Assembly: GCA_903875135.1 (NCBI GenBank)
Contig: CAIQUZ010000113.1
Coordinates: 1-64,000 of the forward strand
Reading direction: 5' to 3'
Length of the DNA: 64,000 bases
DNA from: an uncultured beta proteobacterium
GTDB taxonomy: Bacteria; Pseudomonadota; Gammaproteobacteria; Burkholderiales; Burkholderiaceae
The notes below the pieces were generated by a model, which did not search any database, was not told where the DNA came from, and saw only the letters and a list, made by a program, of their open reading frames with translations. The position numbers and the translations under genes are program-made. Shown one piece after another: positions 38,829-46,324 of the stretch; within the stretch, counting starts at the first letter, position 1, and each line of letters opens with the position of its first letter.

Positions 38829-39571
38829 ACCGTATCTCCAAAGTAGGCCGTTTGAACGATGGGATTGTTCCTTACATCTTGCGGACTTCCCTGAGCAATT
38901 TTCTCACCTTGAGCCATCACGACCACCTGCTTGGACAAGTCCATCACTAGCTCAACATCATGCTCGATTAATAAGATCGTGACACTTTTACCTAATTCAG
39001 CAATTAATTGTGAGGTCTCATGAGTGTCACTTTGAGACATACCTTGAGTAGGCTCATCTAGCAATAATATTTGTGGGCGCAAAGCCATTGTGACAGCAAT
39101 CTCAAGGCGTCGCTGCTCACCATGGGACAATGCACCCGCCTGCGCCTCCTTCTTTTTTTCTAATTGAAAAACTTCTAAAAGCTCTTGCGCTCGTTGAATC
39201 GCAAATTGACTTTTATGGGTTAAGCCGAACAATTTTGACCAGGATTCTAATTTTTGAGAGGCTAAAAGTAAGTTTTGCTCTACGGTTAAATCAAAAAACA
39301 AATTGGTGATTTGGAATGATCTCGCCATTCCCCGACTTAATCTGTTGACAGGGTCTAATCGTGTGACATCCTCGCCACACATCAATAACTGACCTTCCTC
39401 TGGAATGTATAAACCACTCAGTAAATTAAATAATGTGGTTTTACCTGCACCATTAGGACCAATAATTGAGGTAACACCCAAAGGCTCTACATCAAAGGAG
39501 ACACTACCTACAGCACGCAAACCACCAAAAACCTTAGTTAAATTTTTAGCTTGCAGGATTGGCATACTCAT
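38825..39571 (-). CDS. Branched-chain-type ABC transporter ATPase, LivG-like (system 1)
   Basis: 248 residues with Walker A GPNGAGKTT, the LivG-type signature LSHGEQRRLEIA and Walker B LLLDEPTQGM. It overlaps the permease gene by 4 bases. The start is the first of two closely spaced ATGs (39571 or 39565). Confidence 0.94.
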   Translation of the reverse strand: MSMPILQAKNLTKVFGGLRAVGSVSFDVEPLGVTSIIGPNGAGKTTLFNLLSGLYIPEEGQLLMCGEDVTRLDPVNRLSRGMARSFQITNLFFDLTVEQNLLLASQKLESWSKLFGLTHKSQFAIQRAQELLEVFQLEKKKEAQAGALSHGEQRRLEIAVTMALRPQILLLDEPTQGMSQSDTHETSQLIAELGKSVTILLIEHDVELVMDLSKQVVVMAQGEKIAQGSPQDVRNNPIVQTAYFGDTV

Positions 39572-40539
39572 TGCACATCTTTCATTTTTAGCTTAGCGCT
39601 CAACATGCCAACAATACCTTTTGGCGCAAAGATCACAATGACAACAAATAAAAATCCAATCACAATATGATGATGTAGGGTCAAAGTGCCGATAACAGAT
39701 TTCAATATCATGAGTAAGCTACTTCCAAAAAGGGCTCCAATCAAAGTACCCACACCGCCTAATACAACGGTAATAACAGCATTGCCTGAAACACTAAAGT
39801 ACATTAGTTCGGGTGATACAAAACCCCGCAACATGGGATATAAAGCACCCGAAACCGCCGCAACAATCGCGGCCAAAATAAAGGCAATACGTTTTGGTGC
39901 TTGAGTGTTATAGCCTAAGTAGGGTAATCGAGACTCGTTGGAACGTACCCCACTCCAGATTCTTCCTAATGGCGTAAACAAAAAATATTTAAGGATGAAA
40001 TAAATTGTTGCCATGAATAGAAACGTAATGACGAAAAAGGTAATCGCATCACCAAGATTCAATGTAATAAAGGGAAACGGGATTTCGATGATGGGGACAC
40101 CAACCATACCATCAGAAGCACCTAATGATCTTGTGTTGTAGACAGATTTGGCAAAGACTTGTGCTAAACCAAAACTAATTAATGCAAAATAAACGCCTTT
40201 TGAACGTAGTGCAATATAACTTGTTACCCAGCCAAGTAATGCCGACGCAATAGCGACAACAATAATGCATAGCCAAAATGAGGGCATCCAATCGCGCAAT
40301 ATAAGGGCAGATAAATAGGCCCCAAAACCAAAATAGAGTGCCTGACCAAGGGATAACAAACCAACAATACCAAGCAATAAGTCTACCGACAGGGCTAGTC
40401 CACCAAAGATCAAGGATTCAGTTGCTAACCTCAGAAAAAACGTATCACCAGTTAACTTCCCAACGATGACCAAAAGAATTGCTGCAATCAGCATCAACCA
40501 CTCCATCATACGAATTGCTTTTTGTTGATACTTATCCAT
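39568..40539 (-). CDS. Branched-chain-type ABC permease, LivM-like (system 1)
   Basis: A 323-residue membrane protein. The LivM segments LLGIVGLLSLGQALYFGFGA and VVLGGVGTLIGALFGS are present. The start overlaps the LivH stop by 8 bases. It forms the translocation pore together with LivH. Confidence 0.93.
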   Translation of the reverse strand: MDKYQQKAIRMMEWLMLIAAILLVIVGKLTGDTFFLRLATESLIFGGLALSVDLLLGIVGLLSLGQALYFGFGAYLSALILRDWMPSFWLCIIVVAIASALLGWVTSYIALRSKGVYFALISFGLAQVFAKSVYNTRSLGASDGMVGVPIIEIPFPFITLNLGDAITFFVITFLFMATIYFILKYFLFTPLGRIWSGVRSNESRLPYLGYNTQAPKRIAFILAAIVAAVSGALYPMLRGFVSPELMYFSVSGNAVITVVLGGVGTLIGALFGSSLLMILKSVIGTLTLHHHIVIGFLFVVIVIFAPKGIVGMLSAKLKMKDVQ

Positions 40540-41416
40540 TTTTCATACCCGCATACAGACCACTCGGCTTAAACATGAGCACTAGCACCATGACAGCAAA
40601 TACAATAGGATCTGACCACACTGGTGAAATGTATAACGAGGACAAGGATTGCAATTGTGTTAAAAGTAATCCAGCAATCACAGCACCTTTGATGCTCCCT
40701 AAACCACCCACAATCACAACGGCAAACGCCAATAAAATAAAGTCTTTACCCATCGTTGGAAAAACCGAATAAATTGGCGCTAATAGAACCCCAGCTAATG
40801 CAGCAAGAGCCACCCCAAAGGCAAAAGTTAATGCATAGACTTTATTGACGGGAATACCTAGAGATGCACTCATATCGCGATCAAATGTCGATGCACGAAC
40901 AATGGAGCCAATCGATGTTTTATAAATCAATAACCAAACTGACAAAATTAATAAGGCGCCAAATACCATCAAAAATAATCGGTAATTAGGAAACATAACG
41001 CCTAAAACCTCACTTGCTCCAGCAATTGGAGTTGCTGGTTTGGCTGTATTTGCACCCCAGATGACTTTGTATAAGTCTTCTAATATCGTAGCAACTCCAA
41101 ATGTTAAGAGCAAGGTTAATATATGACGATCTTTGTGATGAAAGACCTTCTTAATCAGTAGTTCTTGCATAACAATACCAAACGGTACTAATAACAAAGG
41201 AGCAATAATAAGGGTCCACCAAAAAGAAATCCCAAGACTCATCAGAGATACACTAAGAAATGCGCCTGCTGCGTAAAATTCACCATGCGACATATTAATG
41301 ACATCAAGCAAACCAAAGATAATGGTTAAGCCCAATGCCATTAATATCACCGCCACACCAATGGATAACCCATTGATGATTTGCGGTGCAAAGATATACT
41401 GCAAACTCTCTAGCAT
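40532..41416 (-). CDS. Branched-chain-type ABC permease, LivH-like (system 1)
   Basis: A 294-residue membrane protein. Family segments are INGLSIGVAVILMALGLTII, the loop ASTFDRDMSASLGIPV and VIVGGLGSIKGAVIAGL. It follows its binding-protein gene after 18 bases. Confidence 0.93.
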   Translation of the reverse strand: MLESLQYIFAPQIINGLSIGVAVILMALGLTIIFGLLDVINMSHGEFYAAGAFLSVSLMSLGISFWWTLIIAPLLLVPFGIVMQELLIKKVFHHKDRHILTLLLTFGVATILEDLYKVIWGANTAKPATPIAGASEVLGVMFPNYRLFLMVFGALLILSVWLLIYKTSIGSIVRASTFDRDMSASLGIPVNKVYALTFAFGVALAALAGVLLAPIYSVFPTMGKDFILLAFAVVIVGGLGSIKGAVIAGLLLTQLQSLSSLYISPVWSDPIVFAVMVLVLMFKPSGLYAGMKNG

Positions 41417-41434
41417 GTACAGCCCTTAATTAAA

Positions 41435-42607
41435 TTAGAAACGAGTACATGTGTCGGGACCAATTGCTTGCTCAGCAGGTACTCGACTAATGACATTAAA
41501 CTCACCTTTTTCAACCTTGACGGCATACATCTCTTGCATCGCCTGATGATCAGCACCGCGCATTTTTTTCATGCCTTGAGGAGTTGCCCATTCAAGATCA
41601 TTCATGGCTGCACGCACTTTGTCAGTCTCTGTTGATTTTGCTTTCTCTACCGCCGCTTTGTAAAAGTAAATGAGGCCATATGAATCCGTCCCATATAAAT
41701 CAGGTTGTGTTTTAAACTCATTCTGAAAGGCTGCTACAAACTTTTTATTCGCCGGAGTTTCTGCTTTTACCGAATAACCTACTCCAGTTACATATCCTTC
41801 AGCCGCAGCACCAATAGCCGTCATATTTTGTGAGGTGACGGTACCAGCGGCGCCGACCAAAGTTACCCCCTTATTGACCCCATATTCACTCATTTGCGTT
41901 AACAAACGTACAGTGTCATTACCCGCAACAGATGTGTAAATCACGTTGGGTTTGGCGGCACGAACTTGCCCAAAATAAGGTGAATAATCTTTGTTATCTA
42001 ATGGCGCAAAAATTTCTCCAACCGATTTAGCACCCTTCTCTTCAGCTGCCTTTTTAAAAGCAGCAACAGTTGATCGCCCCATTTCATAATCTGGGCCAAT
42101 AAAAAATACACTAGCATTTGGCTTCTCTTTTGCGAGCCATGCTGCGAGCGCAGCAGATTGCATTCCAGCACGTGCATTGACTCGAAATACGTTCGGTGAA
42201 CATTTATCCCCAGTAATTGAATCAGCAAAAGAAACTGTCGTCGCAATTAACTTATTATTTCTTTCAGCCAATTGTCCAACCGCCAATGTAGATCCAGAAT
42301 TAACTGTACCTGTTAAAAAGTCAACGTTGGAGACCTGAAATAATTTTTCTGCTTTTTGAGTAGCAACGGCAGGATTAGCTTCTTCATCTTCAAAAATTAA
42401 CTCGACTTTTCTACCCATAATGCCACCAGCAGCGTTGACTTCTTTCGTAGCCAGCTCCAAACCCATTTTTACCTGTTGTCCGATTGGTGTATAAGTCCCC
42501 GATAAAGGTGTGACCACACCAATTTTAATAGGGCCATCTGCGGCTAATGCTAACGATGATCCAAAGACTACGGAACTAACTGCTATAACAATTTTCTTGA
42601 TCTGCAT
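41435..42607 (-). CDS. ABC transporter substrate-binding protein (system 1)
   Basis: A periplasmic LivK-like receptor of 390 residues. The signal peptide ends at SLALAAD, with the ligand-site opening GVVTPLSGTYTPIGQQ and GLELATKEVNAAGGI. It lies 21 bases after the crotonase-like hmfE gene. The most economical reading is that system 1 imports the acid consumed by hmfABCDE, probably 2-furoate; this is inference. Confidence 0.92.
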   Translation of the reverse strand: MQIKKIVIAVSSVVFGSSLALAADGPIKIGVVTPLSGTYTPIGQQVKMGLELATKEVNAAGGIMGRKVELIFEDEEANPAVATQKAEKLFQVSNVDFLTGTVNSGSTLAVGQLAERNNKLIATTVSFADSITGDKCSPNVFRVNARAGMQSAALAAWLAKEKPNASVFFIGPDYEMGRSTVAAFKKAAEEKGAKSVGEIFAPLDNKDYSPYFGQVRAAKPNVIYTSVAGNDTVRLLTQMSEYGVNKGVTLVGAAGTVTSQNMTAIGAAAEGYVTGVGYSVKAETPANKKFVAAFQNEFKTQPDLYGTDSYGLIYFYKAAVEKAKSTETDKVRAAMNDLEWATPQGMKKMRGADHQAMQEMYAVKVEKGEFNVISRVPAEQAIGPDTCTRF

Positions 42608-42628
42608 ATCTATCTCCTTTAGTTAAAA

Positions 42629-43435
42629 TTATTTCCCAGTAAAATTGGGTTTACGCTTACTATGAAACGCTGTAACGCCTTCTTTAAAATCTTCTGTCGT
42701 ACGTAAACGACTGTACGAATGACCCTCTAATTCAATTGCCGTACTTAACAATGCATCATCAGTATCGTTCAACAATTTTTTGGCAGTTCTTTGAGCGATT
42801 GGTGAGAAAGCCAATAGTTCCTCAACAAGAGAGTCCACTGTTGTAGCTAACTCTGCATCTTCAACAACCATAGTTGCTACCCCCCAGTCATAAGCTTGCT
42901 GACCTGATATACGCCTGGATCGCATGACAATATCTTTCGTCCTCGTAATCCCAACCATCTTTTGCAATCTAGCAGAACCACCTGAACCCGGTATTTGACC
43001 AAGTTTTTGTTCAGGAAGCGCATATAAAGTAGATTGAGTTGCAATACGAAAATCGCAGGCTAAAGAGATTTCGAAACCAACGCCAAAACAATATCCTTGA
43101 TTAGCGGCTATCACCGGCTTGGAACATCTAGCAGGTGCGGCAATATTCCAAGCTAATTTAGAGACATGCTCTGGGCTAGCCTCTAAGAATCCTTTAATAT
43201 CTCCACCACTGGAAAAATGCTCACCTTCCGATCGCAGAACAATGATACGTATCCGATCATCCGCCTCTAAAGCTTCAAAACATGCTCTTAACTGATCACG
43301 TTGCGGCATCATGATCACATTGAATGGTGGACGCTTCAGAACGATGTCCGCACGTTTTTTTTCTTCATGAATTTCTACATAAAAACCGTCAAGGTTTTCT
43401 AAAATATGGCTAAAGGGATGGCTAATTTGACTCAT
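42629..43435 (-). CDS. hmfE: Crotonase-family protein, likely 2-oxoglutaroyl-CoA hydrolase HmfE
   Basis: A crotonase-fold enzyme of 268 residues. Oxyanion-hole segments SSGGDIKGF and GYCFGVGFEISLACDF and the segment PEQKLGQIPGSGGS are present, so a general enoyl-CoA hydratase is the safe family call. As fifth gene after the Mo-hydroxylase trio and the CoA ligase, it fits HmfE, which in the Cupriavidus basilensis furoate pathway releases 2-oxoglutarate from its CoA ester. Its length and gene order agree with that role, but hydratase activity on another acyl-CoA cannot be excluded. Confidence 0.72.
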   Translation of the reverse strand: MSQISHPFSHILENLDGFYVEIHEEKKRADIVLKRPPFNVIMMPQRDQLRACFEALEADDRIRIIVLRSEGEHFSSGGDIKGFLEASPEHVSKLAWNIAAPARCSKPVIAANQGYCFGVGFEISLACDFRIATQSTLYALPEQKLGQIPGSGGSARLQKMVGITRTKDIVMRSRRISGQQAYDWGVATMVVEDAELATTVDSLVEELLAFSPIAQRTAKKLLNDTDDALLSTAIELEGHSYSRLRTTEDFKEGVTAFHSKRKPNFTGK

Positions 43436-43448
43436 TTTTTTCCTATCG

Positions 43449-44987
43449 TTAACTTAATTCGTATTCACCTGCAACTAGTTTTCTTCTTAAAATCTTACCT
43501 ACCGGAGATTTAGGAATCTCTTTAACAAACACATATTCTCTTGGACGCTTAAAGTTGAGCAATTCAGAATCTTTACAATAAAGATCTAACTCTTCTGGCA
43601 AGACATCCTCTTTGAGATGAATAAAAGCTACAACCTTTTGTCCAAGACGATCATCTTTCATTCCAGCAACAGCAACTTCATCCACGGCAGGATGTAACGA
43701 TAAAAGAGATTCAATTTCTACCGGAGAAATATTCTCACCACCCGATATGATCATGTCATCCACGCGGCCTGTGACAAAAAGCTCTCCCGCTTGATCAAAA
43801 TACCCTGTATCTCCGGTAAAGTACCATCCCCCTCGTAAGGATTTTTCATCGGCATCAGGCCTTTCCCAATAACCGGAAAAGGCTTCATCACTGTGTAAGT
43901 CACAGATAATTTGCCCTTCAATTTCAGGAGGTAACATATCATCGCCGGTTGCCTTTTGGGCTCCATCATCTAAAGCAACGACTCTGATACGTTCATTGAG
44001 TCCTGCCCTACCAGCACTGCCAGGTTTTTCTACAGCTTGTTGGTTAATCGTGAAGGTATAAATTTCACTCGATCCATAATGATTGACAAATAACTCGGGC
44101 TGAAAAAGTTGATTCAGCTGCAATAACAAGGCATCATGCATAGGAGCACCAGCAAAGCCTAGTTTAGTCGTCGTTTTTACTTTTTCTGAACTAAAGTTGC
44201 TAGTATTGATCAGGTCATGATACAAAGTTGGGACTAAATATAAATGAGATACTTTTTCCTGAGCAATTAATTCCACCGCAGTAGGTGCGTGCCACTTAGG
44301 TAATGCAATATACGCTCCATTACCAAGACATAATGCCAATAATGTTCTAACCCCCATCGTATGATACAAAGGCATCACACCTAGGGTCACTTCATAATTT
44401 TTATACTGATTCTGTGAAATATGAGCAATTCCAGCAGCGCGTTCAGCAGCTTGCGTTCTAGGTACGCCTTTCGGCTTACCAGTAGTGCCAGAGGTATACA
44501 ACATCACTGAACAATCCGTAACGCTCGCATAAGGAATCGGCATTTGGCCTTGCTCGACACAATTTGAAAAAAGCACCGAGGCTTTTATCACTTTTTCTCC
44601 GGGTCCGCAAAACACCGAAGGAATTAATTGATCTTTTAATACCGCCGCTAATTCAGCACCACTAGCAGATTCATAAAAAATAAATTTTGACTGTGAATTA
44701 TTTAAATAAAATTCAATTTCATCAGACTTAGCACGCCAATTAATTGGCACGATCGTAATGCCCACCATCTGGCATGCCCAATGCAAGGTAGCTGCCTCAA
44801 ATCGATTTTGTAAAATACTTAATACGCGATCGCCTTTTTTTAATCCCTGTTCTAAGAGATATTGTTCTAAAGCACCAACAAATAGAGCCCACTCTTCATA
44901 GGTATGTCGATGTTGATCGTCAACAATTGCTAAGTAGCGAGGACATCTTTCAACAGATTGTAAAAAAGTTCTTCCTAGATCTAACAA
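43449..44987 (-). CDS. hmfD: Acyl-CoA ligase, likely 2-furoyl-CoA synthetase HmfD
   Basis: An ANL-family AMP-forming ligase of 512 residues. The P-loop is YTSGTTGKPKG, the adenylate motif FTGDTGYF, the hinge GRVDDMIISGGENISP and the C-terminal catalytic Lys is in SPVGKILRRK. The start is TTG at 44987, four bases after the hmfC stop region, with AGGGG upstream; the next Met is far inside the fold. By gene order it would activate 2-furoate to 2-furoyl-CoA. The acid specificity is inferred from context. Confidence 0.75.
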   Translation of the reverse strand: MLDLGRTFLQSVERCPRYLAIVDDQHRHTYEEWALFVGALEQYLLEQGLKKGDRVLSILQNRFEAATLHWACQMVGITIVPINWRAKSDEIEFYLNNSQSKFIFYESASGAELAAVLKDQLIPSVFCGPGEKVIKASVLFSNCVEQGQMPIPYASVTDCSVMLYTSGTTGKPKGVPRTQAAERAAGIAHISQNQYKNYEVTLGVMPLYHTMGVRTLLALCLGNGAYIALPKWHAPTAVELIAQEKVSHLYLVPTLYHDLINTSNFSSEKVKTTTKLGFAGAPMHDALLLQLNQLFQPELFVNHYGSSEIYTFTINQQAVEKPGSAGRAGLNERIRVVALDDGAQKATGDDMLPPEIEGQIICDLHSDEAFSGYWERPDADEKSLRGGWYFTGDTGYFDQAGELFVTGRVDDMIISGGENISPVEIESLLSLHPAVDEVAVAGMKDDRLGQKVVAFIHLKEDVLPEELDLYCKDSELLNFKRPREYVFVKEIPKSPVGKILRRKLVAGEYELS

Positions 44988-44988
44988 T

Positions 44989-45489
44989 TTAAGCCCCTAA
45001 CTTGCGTCGTTGATACGCAACATCTAATATGGCTTCCACAATCCCTTTATATCCAGTACAACGACAAATGTTTCCAGAAATCGCTTCACGCACCTGAGTT
45101 TCGGTTGGATTGGGGTTGTCGATTAGAAACTTAGCACTTGTCATTAAAAATCCTGGAGTGCAAAAACCACATTGCAAAGCATGATGTTTTTTAAATGCGG
45201 CTTGTAAATCAGTCAGCTCCTTGTCAGAGGATAGTCCTTCAACCGTTTTTAGCTCTTTACCATTTGCTTGATATGCAAACATGAGGCATGACCTAACAGG
45301 CTCATCATTGAGATGAATCGTACAGGCTCCACAAACACCGTGTTCACAACCATAATGTGTCCCAGTCAGACCAAGCTCATGACGCAAAAAATCGCCTAAG
45401 GTCGTTCGATATTCACAATCAGCGGCACGTTGAACGCCATTTACAGTGACTGCTACAGATATTTTTTGACTCAAGGGTAACTGTGACAT
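44989..45489 (-). CDS. hmfC: [2Fe-2S] subunit of Mo-hydroxylase, likely furoyl-CoA dehydrogenase HmfC
   Basis: The small electron-transfer subunit of a xanthine-dehydrogenase-family enzyme, 166 residues. The plant-type cluster is bound by CEHGVCGAC and a later Cys in VRSC, and the second by CGFCTPG and CRCTGY. It lies between the FAD-subunit gene and the CoA ligase, the order of hmfC. Confidence 0.82.
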   Translation of the reverse strand: MSQLPLSQKISVAVTVNGVQRAADCEYRTTLGDFLRHELGLTGTHYGCEHGVCGACTIHLNDEPVRSCLMFAYQANGKELKTVEGLSSDKELTDLQAAFKKHHALQCGFCTPGFLMTSAKFLIDNPNPTETQVREAISGNICRCTGYKGIVEAILDVAYQRRKLGA

Positions 45490-45496
45490 TTTCTCT

Positions 45497-46324
45497 TTAC
45501 TCCTTTACTATATCGAGTTGTTTTATCAATAATTCACTTTGGCTTTGCATTAAATGCCTTCTCAAGCCAGAACTCGCCGTTGGATCTTCTCGAACATTGA
45601 CTGTATTAGCCAAGTGGGTAACAAACCTTAAAGCCTCTTCTTTAGAAGTAAGTCTTTCTTTAAAGACTAGAGGTATATCATCAATTCCCCCATAAGCAAA
45701 AATCCAGTCATGCTCATTTTTAATCATTGCGACAGAAACAACTGCAAAATCACCATGTCGATATCCATACTCTGTAAATCCGATTTGTGTATTAATCATT
45801 AATTTAGGGAACACTACTTTTACTAAGACCTCATCCATCTGACGGTCCGTTTGCAGCGCCCCTAAAAAGAAGTCTTGAGCAATAACTTTTCTTTGTTGAC
45901 GATGATTAGCTAAAATGACCCACCCATTTAAAGCCGATAAGGCTAGGACTAATTCGGCACTAGGGTCAGCATGAGCAATGGACCCGCCGACGGTTCCTCG
46001 ATTACGAATTGGACGATGCGCAATCCAAGGAATCATTTCGGCTAATAAGGTATGCGCATGATGATTGATCAAATAATCCTCTAACCTTGCTTGTGAAACA
46101 ACTGCTCCAACTTCAATGCAATCATCCTTTTCAACAATGTCACTGAGCTCTTTAACTTCATTGACATCAATTAAGATGGATGGCGTCGCAATACGCATGG
46201 CTAACATCGGCACTAAAGTTTGACCACCTGCAATAATTTTCGCCTCTTCCCCGTACTGTGAAAAAAGCATAACAGCCTCATTCAAAGATTTGGGTTGATG
46301 AACAACAAATGGGGCACTTTTCAT
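45497..46324 (-). CDS. hmfB: FAD subunit of Mo-hydroxylase, likely furoyl-CoA dehydrogenase HmfB
   Basis: A CoxM-type FAD-binding subunit of 275 residues. FAD motifs are AGGQTLVP and RNRGTVGGSIAHADP. There is only one Cys, so the extra [4Fe-4S] loop of 4-hydroxybenzoyl-CoA reductase HcrB is absent, which argues against that enzyme. The ATG overlaps the large-subunit stop by 4 bases. Confidence 0.82.
   Translation of the reverse strand: MKSAPFVVHQPKSLNEAVMLFSQYGEEAKIIAGGQTLVPMLAMRIATPSILIDVNEVKELSDIVEKDDCIEVGAVVSQARLEDYLINHHAHTLLAEMIPWIAHRPIRNRGTVGGSIAHADPSAELVLALSALNGWVILANHRQQRKVIAQDFFLGALQTDRQMDEVLVKVVFPKLMINTQIGFTEYGYRHGDFAVVSVAMIKNEHDWIFAYGGIDDIPLVFKERLTSKEEALRFVTHLANTVNVREDPTASSGLRRHLMQSQSELLIKQLDIVKE

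Noticed and set aside
42629-43435. Feruloyl-CoA hydratase-lyase with a vanillin-dehydrogenase-type ALDH.
   Set aside because: The protein lacks the GMDLKEYF and GCFGGGF wording I associate with that enzyme, and the Mo-hydroxylase trio would be unexplained. Not fully excluded.
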